Shown: positions 32,701 to 43,850, counted from the first letter of the stretch. The stretch is 64,000 nt of DNA from Desulfobacteraceae bacterium UBA2174 (GCA_002327445.1 DCWA01000030.1:1-64000), one strand, 5' to 3'. Translations and numbers: made by a program. The notes: a model not told the origin generated them from the sequence alone.

Positions 32701-34028
32701 ATTGGGGCGTGGGAGCCTGTCTGGCCGACGACATGGGCCTGGGCAAAACCCTCCAGGCCCTGGCCGTGATGCTGACCACGGCTGCCCGGGGGCCGTGCCT
32801 CGTCATCGCCCCCACTTCGGTTTGCCTGAACTGGGAGGCGGAAGCCCGCCGGTTCGCCCCTTCCCTGCGGACCGTCAAGCTGGAAAACGGGGACCGGGAG
32901 AAGATCGTGCAGGACTTGCAGCCTTTCGATCTGCTGGTGGTCAGCTACGGACTGCTGCAACAGGAAAAGGTGGCGCAACTGCTTTGCGCCAGGCACTTTG
33001 CCACCATCGTACTCGACGAAGCCCAGGCCATCAAGAACCTTGCCACCAAGCGCTCGCAGGCCGCCATGGAACTCAAGGCCGATTTCCGGCTGATCACCAC
33101 CGGCACGCCCGTGGAAAACCATCTGGGAGAGCTTTGGAACCTGTTCCGCTTCATCAACCCGGGTCTTCTGGGATCCCTGCCGGCCTTCAACGAAACCTTT
33201 GCCGTCCCCATCGAAAAGAACCAGGACCGCAATGCCCGCCAGCGTCTCAAGAAGCTGGTGCAGCCCTACATCCTCCGGCGCACCAAGAGCCAGGTGCTCG
33301 ACGAGCTGCCCCCGCGCACGGATATCCTGCTGCAAGTGGATCTGAGCCCGGAAGAGTCGGCCTTCTACGAGGCCCTGCGGCGCAACGCGCTGGAACGGCT
33401 CGCCGCAGAGGAAGGGGACAGCCAGGGCAGGCACCTGCGCGTCCTGGCCGAGATCATGCGGCTGCGCCAGGCCTGCTGCCATCCGAAACTGGTGTCCCCC
33501 GAAATCTCCCTCGATTCCGCCAAGCTGGCCCTGTTTGGAGAGATCGTGGAGGATCTGCGGGCCAACGGGCACAAGGCCCTGGTCTTCAGCCAGTTCACCC
33601 GGCATCTGGATCTGATCCGGCAGTACCTGGACGGGCAATCGATCCGCTACCAGTATCTCGACGGCGGCACGCCGCCCAAGGAACGTCAGGCCCGGGTGAA
33701 CGCGTTCCAGCAAGGGGAGGGGGACCTGTTTCTCATCAGCCTGAAGGCCGGCGGGCTCGGGCTGAACCTCACCGCCGCCGATTACGTCATCCACATGGAT
33801 CCCTGGTGGAACCCCGCCGTGGAAGACCAGGCTTCCGACCGTGCCCACCGGATCGGCCAGCAGCGTCCGGTGACCGTCTACCGCCTCATCGCCCGGCACA
33901 CCATCGAAGAAAAGATCGTGGCCCTGCACCGAACCAAGCGCGGCCTGGCCGACAGCCTGCTGGAAGGAGCCGACATGAGCGGGAAAATGACGGCCGATGA
34001 GCTGCTGCAATTGATCCGGGAGTCATGA
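29799..34028 (+). CDS. SNF2-family ATPase with a very long N-terminal region
   Basis: A 1409-residue DEAD/DEAH-type DNA translocase. The motor occupies about residues 940-1409: LADDMGLGKTLQ (Walker A), VIAPTSVCLNW, VLDEAQAIKN (motif II), TGTPVENHLGELWNLF (III), GHKALVFSQFT, LISLKAGGLGLNLT (V) and QASDRAHRIGQQRPV (VI). The first 900 residues have no SWIM zinc ligands and no motif I recognise, but are helical and repeat-like. Such proteins remodel DNA-protein complexes or stalled polymerase; a defence role is possible but unsupported by neighbours. AAGGAGTCCGAC precedes the ATG. Transcribed alone. Confidence 0.88.
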   Translation: MPSSALPLRAKSDHPEHKKWMDAYNGLAPLPRATLHILAVIYFRTARTGIVNSLKKLFRHDADIKRFTVSDLDPILAELIAKDLVEQDEIYYHCPILLADAVCRLLVENHRFDEIAAAVQRGLPFELPTGRYDSPDYDQLVREIRIETYRGNVDGVHNLLDYFEENLSRHVRPEDHPLVVIFDPASFDAEWTRKHLPPEVQAKIARALIVHFQTAGLLPGPEMLVFFENLQASLAESADGGEIRSFLAEQLLLAGRPDAAERMVAADEGMAALLIPGVAAFLSGRNADAIARFAGALAQLKQTTRKRKIFFDGIYGLFYILALIKDGDPQRLAEAGNYATTAARLTHLKQQGAFGALAALIAARQGDPAAMETLNGWRVASLGVHPVDILVQCMVVYWNDPRRARKNLTLLEQEHARAIENGQAWLVAETGALLSRLKPRQTEYRQRAEDFFQQRGIASLVDLIEPESRWQQALNALMRLQAPGNRGAETQSNSRLVWWLHLGGHDEDWSLSPREQVKNARGAWSQGRPIALKRLYHEIESFDYLTDQDKRICAALSEDRYRWRGYEQVSYDFAPEALLALAGHPLVFSADDPALQMEVVKERPQLLVSSQDSGSFQLAFARPLDAHQPVQIVRESPSRILIIESDDAVRKIAQIVGKGITVPASGKKRLLEAVERVSPLVTVHSQIEDMGGSAQETPADPTPNIYLRPFGAGLMLDLWVQPLGHEGPRFRPGEGGETVIANLGGNLLRTRRDMALERQLAGQAVAACPTLATREKSGDVAWAWELVDPETCLEALTEIQALTPPVVIKWPEGERLKIRQQADLKNLSIRVEKQQNWFEVSGELKMDDGLVLSMERLLFLLQDSPGRFVRLEDGQFLALTRSFRKRLEELAAFSKQSGASRRFHPLAALWLDNLAPDLGGFRGDGHWKDHLRRYNDARTLKIDVPSTLQAELRDYQVEGFQWLARLAHWGVGACLADDMGLGKTLQALAVMLTTAARGPCLVIAPTSVCLNWEAEARRFAPSLRTVKLENGDREKIVQDLQPFDLLVVSYGLLQQEKVAQLLCARHFATIVLDEAQAIKNLATKRSQAAMELKADFRLITTGTPVENHLGELWNLFRFINPGLLGSLPAFNETFAVPIEKNQDRNARQRLKKLVQPYILRRTKSQVLDELPPRTDILLQVDLSPEESAFYEALRRNALERLAAEEGDSQGRHLRVLAEIMRLRQACCHPKLVSPEISLDSAKLALFGEIVEDLRANGHKALVFSQFTRHLDLIRQYLDGQSIRYQYLDGGTPPKERQARVNAFQQGEGDLFLISLKAGGLGLNLTAADYVIHMDPWWNPAVEDQASDRAHRIGQQRPVTVYRLIARHTIEEKIVALHRTKRGLADSLLEGADMSGKMTADELLQLIRES

Positions 34029-34154
34029 TGCACTCGTGAAAAGAAAAGGCATCGCCCTACTTTGACGGAACCCTGAGGATTAGCGCCAGCGTCCAAAGTC
34101 CCCTTGAATTTAGCGAAGCAACAACCAAGAGGCCGTCTCGATGCCGGACGTGCC

Positions 34155-35060
34155 TCATTTCATCAGCAAAAGACTCAGTGCCATCACCACCATCCCGCCG
34201 ATCAACCCCAGGATGCTGTCATGCCCCTTGCCGTAGGCCCGGCTGGTGGGCAGTAGCTCATCCAGGCTGATGTAGACCATGATCCCCGCCACCCCGCCGA
34301 AGAGAATCCCCATCACCTGGGGCGGCATCACGCCGTTGCCGGTGCCCACCACCAGCCTCAGGCCCAGGTAGGCCACCCCGGCGCCCACCGGTTCGGCCAA
34401 CCCGCTCAAAAACGAGTAGACGAAGGCCTTGCGGCGCTCTCCGGTGGCATAGTAGATGGGCACGGAAACGCTGATGCCCTCGGGGATGTTGTGCAGGGCG
34501 ATGGCCACGGCGATGGCCACCCCGAGGCCCGGGTCCTCCAGGGCCGCCAGGAAGGTGGCCAAGCCCTCGGGGAAGTTGTGGATGCCGATGGCCAGGGCGG
34601 TGAAGAGCCCCATGCGCAGCAGCTTGCGCCGGCTGGCCCCGTGGTCGTCGATGCCGTCGGCGACATTGCGGCGGCAGGCCTCGGCGTCCAGGTAGCACTC
34701 GGGAACGGGCGCCGAGGTGTCATGAAGCGGCGCTGTCTCGGCTTCAGAGGGAATTTCGTGGGGGTTCTCGGCCGCCGGAACCAGGTAGTCGATGAGACCG
34801 ATGAGCAGGATGCCGCCGAAGAAGGAAGCGGCGTTGACCCACTGGCCCATCACCTCGCCGTAGCGGCCGGTGAGGGCTTCGACCCCCTTGAAAAAGATCT
34901 CCACGAAAGAGACGTAGAGCATCACGCCAGCCGAGAAGCCCGTGGCCACCGAAAGGAAACGATAATCGGTTTTCTTGGCGGTAAAGGCGATGACGCTGCC
35001 GATACCGGTGGCCATGCCGGCAAACACGGTCAACCCCATCGCCATCCAGACATCCTGCAT
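34155..35060 (-). CDS. zupT: ZIP-family metal transporter, ZupT-like
   Basis: A 301-residue inner-membrane importer of Zn2+ and related divalent cations. About eight membrane helices are visible. The metal-site helices read GIHNFPEGLATF and AIALHNIPEGISV, the HNxPEG pairs of ZupT. A hydrophilic loop with acidic and His residues (about residues 98-140) lies between helices 3 and 4. It stands alone, 68 bp downstream of the PocR gene and beyond its terminator. Confidence 0.92.
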   Translation of the reverse strand: MQDVWMAMGLTVFAGMATGIGSVIAFTAKKTDYRFLSVATGFSAGVMLYVSFVEIFFKGVEALTGRYGEVMGQWVNAASFFGGILLIGLIDYLVPAAENPHEIPSEAETAPLHDTSAPVPECYLDAEACRRNVADGIDDHGASRRKLLRMGLFTALAIGIHNFPEGLATFLAALEDPGLGVAIAVAIALHNIPEGISVSVPIYYATGERRKAFVYSFLSGLAEPVGAGVAYLGLRLVVGTGNGVMPPQVMGILFGGVAGIMVYISLDELLPTSRAYGKGHDSILGLIGGMVVMALSLLLMK

Positions 35061-35080
35061 AAGGGCCTCGCGGTGGCGTC

Positions 35081-35122
35081 AAAACGCAAAAGCGGCGGTC
35101 GTGGCACGCCACGACCACCGCA
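35081..35122 (-). terminator. Terminator of the PocR gene
   Basis: On the minus strand a GCGGTGGTCGTGG / CCACGACCGC stem with a CGTG loop is followed by TTTTGCGTTTT. It lies just past the PocR stop codon and separates it from zupT. Confidence 0.75.
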
Positions 35123-35128
35123 ACAATA

Positions 35129-35632
35129 TCACTTCGAAGCGGGAAGGTGCCGCCGAAGCCAGTCGCTGATGAAATCGGCCAGCTCTTCCATTTGGGCCGT
35201 GCTGAGGCTCACGATGCCCTCGGCGAGTTCTTCGGTCTTTTCTTCGGGTAGATCCAGCGTCTTGTTCAGCATGAAGCTGTCCACCTCGCCATCGTCGAGC
35301 AGCAACCCGCAACCACCGGCGGCGCCGAGAAACTCGTCTCCGACGAAAATCGGCACCACCAGCTTGGACAAACCGGCGTCGCACTCGCCGATCACCGGCT
35401 GGCGGGTCTCCCGGGCCTCGTTGGCCAGATTCATGTGGGCTACGGCGCAGATGTAGGTTTGCCCCCGGTCGTCGGCCTTGATCACCGGGCAGAGCCGGTT
35501 GGCCCATCGCTTGGTGTCGGTGATGCGGATGCCGTCCACATCGAACACGCTGGCTTGCAGGCCGGAGCGGTTGAAAATTTCGTCTTCAAGTTCCTTCCAG
35601 GTTTCCAGGGGCAACACGTCCGTCAGTTTCAT
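35129..35632 (-). CDS. Stand-alone PocR sensory-domain protein
   Basis: A 167-residue protein made of a single PocR ligand-binding domain. Features are LETWKELEDEIFNRSGLQASVFDVDGIRITD, NRLCPVIKADDRGQTYICAVAHMN with two conserved Cys, and ECDAGLSKLVVPIFVGDEFLGAAGGCG. PocR domains usually sit at the N-terminus of regulators or kinases and sense small diols or hydrocarbons. Here there is no output domain, so it may act in trans. GGGAGAAGGAATG gives the start. The neighbours give no pathway clue. Confidence 0.85.
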   Translation of the reverse strand: MKLTDVLPLETWKELEDEIFNRSGLQASVFDVDGIRITDTKRWANRLCPVIKADDRGQTYICAVAHMNLANEARETRQPVIGECDAGLSKLVVPIFVGDEFLGAAGGCGLLLDDGEVDSFMLNKTLDLPEEKTEELAEGIVSLSTAQMEELADFISDWLRRHLPASK

Positions 35633-35701
35633 TCCTTCTCCCGTTCAGAGATCCCTCGCTGCGATAGGGGTGCAAGGGTCAAGTCGTCCTCGGTGCCGGC
35701 A

Positions 35702-36121
35702 TCATTTCAAGGCCGCGGCGATGGCCACCGCCGTCTGCTTGATGTCGTCCATGTCCCCGGGGATGAGCTCCCAGGCGGTCATCTTCAGTTCCGGATCCGT
35801 GCCGCGGCGTGGAATCAAGTGGAAATGGTAGTGCATCACCACCTGGTTCACCGCCCGTCCGTTGAGCTGCAGGCAGGCGATCCCGTCGGGCTTGAGGCTG
35901 TCGCGCATGGCGGCGGCGATCTTCTTGGCGGCCCGCTGTACGGCCATGAGGTCCGCTTCCTCGATTTCCCACAGGTTTTCGGCGTGGGCCTTGGGGATGA
36001 TCAGGGTATGGCCCCGTGTGATGGGATTGATGTCGGCGAACGCCAGGACCCGGTCGTCCTCATAGACCTTGAAGCAGGGGATCTGTCCCTGGACGATCTG
36101 GCAAAAGACGCATCCTTCCAT
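35702..36121 (-). CDS. HIT-family nucleotide hydrolase
   Basis: A 139-residue histidine-triad protein. C4 and C7 (MEGCVFCQI) plus a later histidine form the usual structural zinc site. ADINPITRGHTLIIPKAHAENL is the conserved fold segment and VVMHYHFHLIPR the catalytic HxHxHxx triad. It hydrolyses nucleoside phosphoramidates or dinucleotide polyphosphates. AAAAGGAGGCAGAC precedes the ATG. Confidence 0.94.
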   Translation of the reverse strand: MEGCVFCQIVQGQIPCFKVYEDDRVLAFADINPITRGHTLIIPKAHAENLWEIEEADLMAVQRAAKKIAAAMRDSLKPDGIACLQLNGRAVNQVVMHYHFHLIPRRGTDPELKMTAWELIPGDMDDIKQTAVAIAAALK

Positions 36122-36231
36122 GTCTGCCTCCTTTTGTGGATGAGGGGGGACAAAGGTGGTTCACCATCGAAAATTTGCCGGAAGCTTGTCAAGGGAAAAA
36201 AAGCAGGGCCTGGAGCGGCAACGCCGACCTT

Positions 36232-36618
36232 TCACCAAAGCACCGGAACACCGTATTCGCTGAATTTACGGTCTTTGGTCAGAATGGTCATCTTCCCCCT
36301 GGCCGCTTCCGCGATGAGGAGGCGATCGAATGGATCCCGGTGAATCAGGGGAAGTTCCGCCGCTGCGATGGCAGTGGGGAAACCGATGGAAAGCGGGGTC
36401 ACATCGAGTCGCTGCATGGCCTCCGGTACAAACCGCCCCGGTTCATCGGGCAAATCGAGACGCCCGAGACGCCTCAGCAAGCCGATCTCCCAGCCGCTGG
36501 CAGCGCTCAGGTACAAGGGATTGTCCTTGCGGGCCACAATTTTTCGCACCCGGTCGGACAACCGGGCCGTATCAGCGGCCATCCAGAGAAAAACATGGGT
36601 ATCAAGCAGGTATGCCAT
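36232..36618 (-). CDS. PIN-domain (VapC-type) toxin
   Basis: A 128-residue predicted RNase. The PIN acidic residues lie in MAYLLDTHVFLWM, SAASGWEIGLL, IHRDPFDRLLIAEA and TILTKDRKF. Start at 36618 gives the standard N-terminus and a 17-bp overlap with the antitoxin gene. The combination of a PIN toxin with a Phd-like antitoxin is common. Its length is normal. Confidence 0.9.
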   Translation of the reverse strand: MAYLLDTHVFLWMAADTARLSDRVRKIVARKDNPLYLSAASGWEIGLLRRLGRLDLPDEPGRFVPEAMQRLDVTPLSIGFPTAIAAAELPLIHRDPFDRLLIAEAARGKMTILTKDRKFSEYGVPVLW

Positions 36619-36859
36619 CGTCCGCCTGAGGCGCCCAAAAAACATCGACGATCTCTTCGGGCAGCGGTGCCAGAATGTCTTCGGAGAGGGTCAACTTGCC
36701 GGCGTAGCAGCCCAGGGGCCTTTCCCCCCCCGGGTCCGAGACGGGCACCAGTTTCACCAGAGGCTTGCCCGACTTGGTAATGATGACCTCCTCACCGGAA
36801 AGCACGGCCGGTATGAGCTTGGACAGCTTGGTCTTGGCTTCATGGATGCCGATTTCCAT
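36602..36859 (-). CDS. Phd/YefM-type antitoxin of the PIN pair
   Basis: An 85-residue antitoxin starting MEIGIHEAKTKLSKLIPAVLSGEEVIITKSGKPLVKLVPV, which is the Phd DNA-binding fold. The variable tail (LSEDILAPLPEEIVDVFW) is acidic and toxin-binding. CTGGGAGGCGCCAA lies just upstream of the start. It precedes the overlapping PIN toxin. TTAGTCTGAGACTAA at 36879-36893 is a near-palindrome 20 bp upstream and a plausible autoregulatory operator. Confidence 0.88.
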   Translation of the reverse strand: MEIGIHEAKTKLSKLIPAVLSGEEVIITKSGKPLVKLVPVSDPGGERPLGCYAGKLTLSEDILAPLPEEIVDVFWAPQADDGIPA

Positions 36860-36878
36860 TTGGCGCCTCCCAGGTTAG

Positions 36879-36893
36879 TTTAGTCTCAGACTA
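36879..36893. promoter_or_regulatory. Palindrome before the PIN/Phd operon
   Basis: TTAGTCTGAGACTAA is a perfect 7+1+7 palindrome 20 bp upstream of the antitoxin start. It fits the autorepression site expected for a Phd-type antitoxin. Confidence 0.6.
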
Positions 36894-36971
36894 AGCTACA
36901 AACGCCCTTTTGTCAATCCGCGACCGCTTGCGCCTCGCGGCCTCTTCAACGTCCCGGGATCACTTCGTTGC

Positions 36972-36999
36972 GTTTTCCCGTGTCATTCCGAACGTCGGA
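36972..36999. repeat. Partial copy of the composite element arm
   Basis: GTTTTCCCGTGTCATTCCGAAC matches the inner part of the elements at 20141-20437 and 55970-56305. It lies just outside the purF 3' end. Confidence 0.65.
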
Positions 37000-37009
37000 G
37001 GACTTGCCC

Positions 37010-38458
37010 TCACTGGCCGATCTCCATGCAATCCTTGGTGAGATCGGCATCGAAATCCACCGGGTAGCAACCGTCGAAGCAGGCCTTGCAGAATACCTGG
37101 TCCGGCTGATCGACGCCGCTGGCCGCCAGCATCCCCTCGATGCTCAGGTAGTGGAGCGAGTCGAGGCCAAGATGGTCCTTCAATTCCGAAACGCTTTTGC
37201 CGGCAGCGATGAGCTCGCCGCGGGTGGAAAAGTCGATGCCGTAGTGGCAGGGAAAGCGGTGAGGCGGGCAACTGATGCGCATGTGCACTTTTTTGACGCC
37301 CAGCTCCCGCAGGGTCCGTACCCGGGTGCGGGCCGTGGTGCCGCGGATGATGGAATCCTCGACGATGATGATGTCCTTGCCCCGCAGCACTTCCTTGACC
37401 GGGTTGAGCTTCACCCGCACACCGAAATCGCGCATGCTCTGGGTGGGCTGGATGAAGGTCCGCCCGACGTAGTGATTGCGGATCATGCCCATTTCGAAGG
37501 GAATGCCCGAGGCTTCGGAATAGCCGATGGCCGCGTAGACGCCCGAGTCGGGAAACGGCATGACCAGGTCGGCCGGCACCGGGCTTTCCAGGGCCAGTTG
37601 GCGGCCGAAGGCCTTGCGCATCAGGTAGACATTGGCGTCTCGGATGGTGCTGTCCGGCCGGGCGAAGTAGATGTACTCGAAGATGCACAGGCTCTCGTGG
37701 TCCGCGCGCGGCCCCGGGATGCTGCGCAGGCCGTTCTCGTCGATGATCACGATTTCGCCGGGGGCCACCTCACGGACGTACTCGGCCTGGATCAGGTCCA
37801 GGGCGCAGCTTTCGCTGGCCAGCACGAAGCTGCCGTTGAGCCGGCCGACGCACAGGGGCCGGAACCCGTTGGGGTCCTTGATGCCGATGACCTCGCCGCG
37901 GCTGGTGAGGGCCACGAAACTGTAGGCCCCCCGGAGCCGGGCCACCGTCTCGCGCAGGGCCGGATCCAACCCCTTGTCCAGGTTTCTGACCAGCAGGTGC
38001 AAAAAAATCTCGCTGTCGCCGGTGGTCTGGAAGATCGAGCCGGCGGCCTCCAGCTCGGCCCGCAGGATGTGGGCATTGACGAGGTTGCCGTTGTGGCCCA
38101 CGGCGTAGAAGCGCCCCCGGTGCTGGACCACGAAGGGCTGGGCGTTGACCAGGATCGAGCCGCCGGTGGTGGAATAGCGCACGTGCCCGATGGCGCTGCC
38201 GCCCCCCAGCTCGGCCAGGTGGGCGGCGTCGAAGACGTCCGGCACCAGCCCCATCCCCTTGTGGGCATGGATGCGCCGGTCCTGGTGCACGGCGATGCCG
38301 GCGCTCTCTTGCCCCCGGTGCTGCAGCGCGTAGAGCCCGAAATAGGTGATCTGGGCCGCCTCGGGATGGCCATAGATGCCGAAAACGCCGCAGGCTTCTC
38401 TCGGATGGTTGAAATTGGAAACTGGAAATTGGAAATTGGGGTCGGTGTCCGTGGCCAT
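37010..38458 (-). CDS. purF: Amidophosphoribosyltransferase
   Basis: First committed step of purine synthesis: PRPP plus glutamine to phosphoribosylamine. The 482-residue protein has a 22-residue propeptide before the nucleophile Cys23 (EACGVFGIYG), then the Ntn domain (LQHRGQESAGIAV) and the PRTase domain (DIIIVEDSIIRGTTARTRV). SCPPHRFPCHYGID and FCKACFDGCYP supply the cysteines of the B. subtilis-type 4Fe-4S enzyme, which is normally made as a proenzyme. Unusually, the propeptide segment PNFQFPVSNFN is encoded by an iterated intergenic repeat. Confidence 0.96.
   Translation of the reverse strand: MATDTDPNFQFPVSNFNHPREACGVFGIYGHPEAAQITYFGLYALQHRGQESAGIAVHQDRRIHAHKGMGLVPDVFDAAHLAELGGGSAIGHVRYSTTGGSILVNAQPFVVQHRGRFYAVGHNGNLVNAHILRAELEAAGSIFQTTGDSEIFLHLLVRNLDKGLDPALRETVARLRGAYSFVALTSRGEVIGIKDPNGFRPLCVGRLNGSFVLASESCALDLIQAEYVREVAPGEIVIIDENGLRSIPGPRADHESLCIFEYIYFARPDSTIRDANVYLMRKAFGRQLALESPVPADLVMPFPDSGVYAAIGYSEASGIPFEMGMIRNHYVGRTFIQPTQSMRDFGVRVKLNPVKEVLRGKDIIIVEDSIIRGTTARTRVRTLRELGVKKVHMRISCPPHRFPCHYGIDFSTRGELIAAGKSVSELKDHLGLDSLHYLSIEGMLAASGVDQPDQVFCKACFDGCYPVDFDADLTKDCMEIGQ
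38403..38440. repeat. GGAAATTGGAAACTGG iterated repeat inside the purF 5' end
   Basis: Tandem GAAATTGGAAACTGG-like units related to 4938-4987 and 26437-26475. They encode part of the PurF propeptide. Confidence 0.7.
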
Positions 38459-38592
38459 TGCCTGGTGCTCCTGAACTTGGCTTTCGGCATTATGTTCCAG
38501 GCGATCACGCTTCTGTCCGCCTTGACCTGCCAGTCGGCCATATGTATTTTAGTTTTAAAGGTTGCCCGAAACATCACAAAAAAGGTGAAAAG

Positions 38593-38877
38593 ATGCCGGC
38601 CACTGCAAAAGCACGTCCCGTCAAGCTGGTTCCCATCGGCAATGCCAAGGGCGTGCGCCTGCCCCCGAGTCTCATTCGCAAGTACGGTCTTGAACACGCC
38701 CTCGTTCTGGAAGAAACCGAGCGAGGCATCTTGATCCGCGGCCGTGAAAGTACCTCCAAGCTTTCGTGGGAAGAAACCTACCGCGCCATGGCCGCAGAAT
38801 CCGAAGACTGGGACGATTGGGATAACACCTTGCTCGACGGCATTGCGGAGGACGACCTTGCCCCCGAAACGTTATGA
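38593..38877 (+). CDS. MazE-like AbrB-fold antitoxin
   Basis: A 94-residue antitoxin. RPVKLVPIGNAKGVRLPPSLIRKYGLEHALVLEETERGILI is the swapped-hairpin AbrB/MazE DNA-binding domain. The C-terminal tail (ESEDWDDWDNTLLDGIAEDDL) is strongly acidic for toxin binding. AAAGGTGAAAAG precedes the ATG at 38593. It overlaps the toxin gene by 20 bp. Confidence 0.88.
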   Translation: MPATAKARPVKLVPIGNAKGVRLPPSLIRKYGLEHALVLEETERGILIRGRESTSKLSWEETYRAMAAESEDWDDWDNTLLDGIAEDDLAPETL

Positions 38878-39187
38878 GATCTATTTTGCCGATCTCAACC
38901 CTGCCTTGGGCAGCGAACTGCAAAAAACCCGCCCGGTGGTCATCGTCAGCCAGCATGCCATGAACCGCTTCCTGGAAACCGTGGTGGTCTGCCCCTTGAC
39001 TTCACGCCTGCATCCTCAATGGCGCAGCCGCCTTCAGATTCGATCCACCGAAAAACCCTCGGAAATTGCCGTCGACCAAATCCGCGCCATCAGCAAGAAA
39101 CGTCTGCGCGGTTGCATCGCCAATCTATCGGATGCCGAGGCGGCCGAACTTCGCAGTATTATAACTGAAATGTACGGAGAGCCCTGA
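38858..39187 (+). CDS. MazF/PemK-type mRNA interferase toxin
   Basis: A 109-residue predicted endoribonuclease. KRYEIYFADLNPALGSELQKTRPVVIVSQ is the PemK/MazF N-terminal fold, followed by VVVCPLTSRLHPQ and AVDQIRAISKKRL. The start is a TTG at 38858 with GGAGG 6 bp upstream, overlapping the antitoxin 3' end; the frame is open further upstream only as an out-of-frame read of the antitoxin. Confidence 0.88.
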   Translation: MPPKRYEIYFADLNPALGSELQKTRPVVIVSQHAMNRFLETVVVCPLTSRLHPQWRSRLQIRSTEKPSEIAVDQIRAISKKRLRGCIANLSDAEAAELRSIITEMYGEP

Positions 39188-39213
39188 AACCTCCCCGTTT
39201 CCAATATCAAGCC

Positions 39214-42453
<3,240 letters not shown>

Positions 42454-42504
42454 GATATTGTTAGATTTTCCCGCCCGACTGGCCTTTTGCCGGACTCGGT
42501 GCGA

Positions 42505-42595
42505 TTCGTTGGGTTGGAATCGGTCCGATCCGTCCGATCCGTCCGATCCGTCGGATCTGTTCAATGGGACGGAGCGGACGGATCGGACGGAAATT
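42505..42595. repeat. TCCGATCCG tandem repeat with facing arm
   Basis: Four or more perfect 9-nt units TCCGATCCG (42524-42555) face GGACGGATCGGACGG (42577-42591), so the transcript can fold back. It lies between carA and carB, inside a presumed operon, and may act as a weak terminator or processing site. Confidence 0.8.
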
Positions 42596-42618
42596 TCCCT
42601 GCCCTGCCAAGGCTGCGC

Positions 42619-43761
42619 CTACCGTCCCGCGATCAAGGACCGAAATTCTGCAAAGAGGTAGTGGGCATCGTGGGGGCCCGGGCCGGCTTCCGGGTGATAC
42701 TGAATGGCAAGCAGGCCGAGATCTTGCCGGCAAAACCCCTCCAGGGTGTTGTCGTTGAGGTTGATGTGAGTCACTTCCACCGCGGATCGATCCAGGCTGT
42801 CCAGGTCCACGGCAAACCCGTGATTCTGGCTGGTGATCTCCACCCGGCCAGTGACCAGGTTCTTCACCGGCTGGTTGATGCCGCGGTGGCCGAACTTGAG
42901 CTTGTAGGTCCGTCCGCCCAGAGCCAGCCCGAGGAGTTGATGACCGAGACAGATCCCGAAGATCGGCCGGTAGCCGAGCAGTTCGCGAATCGTCTCCACG
43001 GCGTAGACCACCGGCTCCGGATCCCCGGGCCCGTTGGACAAAAAGATCCCGTCGGGTTCCAGGGCGCGCACGGTCTCGGCGCCGGTTTGCGCCGGCACCA
43101 CGAGGATCTCGCAACCCCGGGTTTCCAGACAGCGCAGGATGTTGAACTTGATGCCGAAATCGAAGGCCACCACAGAGGGACGCCGGCCGCGGTGGCGCCA
43201 CAGGCGCTGGTCCAGCACGGTTTCAGAAGCCTTGAGGGGTTCGCTCCGGCCTTCTTCCCAACGATAGATCGCCTGGCTGGTCACAACCCGCGCCAGGTCC
43301 AGACCGACCATGGAAGGAATGCCCCGGGCCTTGGCCACCAGCGCACCGGGATCCAGATCGGTGGTGGAGACTACCGCGCGCATGGCGCCAGCGTTGCGGA
43401 TATGGCGTGTCAGGGCCCGGGTATCCAGGTCATCGACGCCCATCACGTGCTGGGATTTCAGATAGTCGGCCAAGGACCGCTCGGCGCGCCAGTTGCTCGG
43501 ATGCGCCTGGTATTCCCGGGTCAGAAAGGCGGCCACCTGGATCCGGTCGGACTCGACATCCTCGGGGTTGACCCCATAGTTGCCGATGAGGGGATAGGTC
43601 ATGGTCACCATTTGGCCCCGGTAGGAGGGATCGGTCAAGACCTCCTGGTAGCCGCTCATGCCGGTGTTGAACACCACCTCTCCGGCGGCCTCACCGGGTC
43701 CGGTGAAACTGCGGCAGCTAAATGTCCGGCCGTCTTCCAGGGCGAGCAAGGCTTTCATCAT
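42619..43761 (-). CDS. carA: Carbamoyl-phosphate synthase small subunit
   Basis: Glutaminase partner of CarB. The 380-residue protein has the N-terminal CPSase_sm domain (GEVVFNTGMSGYQEVLTDPSYRGQ) and a class I amidotransferase domain with GICLGHQLLGLALGG, where the Cys is the nucleophile, plus NHGFAVD and IQYHPEAGPGPHDA with the catalytic His and Glu. Length is normal. Its C-terminus (LFAEFRSLIAGR) is complete. Confidence 0.97.
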   Translation of the reverse strand: MMKALLALEDGRTFSCRSFTGPGEAAGEVVFNTGMSGYQEVLTDPSYRGQMVTMTYPLIGNYGVNPEDVESDRIQVAAFLTREYQAHPSNWRAERSLADYLKSQHVMGVDDLDTRALTRHIRNAGAMRAVVSTTDLDPGALVAKARGIPSMVGLDLARVVTSQAIYRWEEGRSEPLKASETVLDQRLWRHRGRRPSVVAFDFGIKFNILRCLETRGCEILVVPAQTGAETVRALEPDGIFLSNGPGDPEPVVYAVETIRELLGYRPIFGICLGHQLLGLALGGRTYKLKFGHRGINQPVKNLVTGRVEITSQNHGFAVDLDSLDRSAVEVTHINLNDNTLEGFCRQDLGLLAIQYHPEAGPGPHDAHYLFAEFRSLIAGR

Positions 43762-43784
43762 TCACATTTTACCTTGTGGATCGA

Positions 43785-43850
43785 GAAAAAGGGACCCAAA
43801 GGACCAAAAAGACCCAAGGGACAAAGGAACCAAGTTTCAAGTTTCAAAAC
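43785..43850. repeat. GGACCAAAAAGACCC and AAGTTTCAAGTTTC iterated repeat
   Basis: Two-part repeat that is the reverse-oriented relative of 26437-26524. It separates carA from the glutamate synthase genes. Confidence 0.75.
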
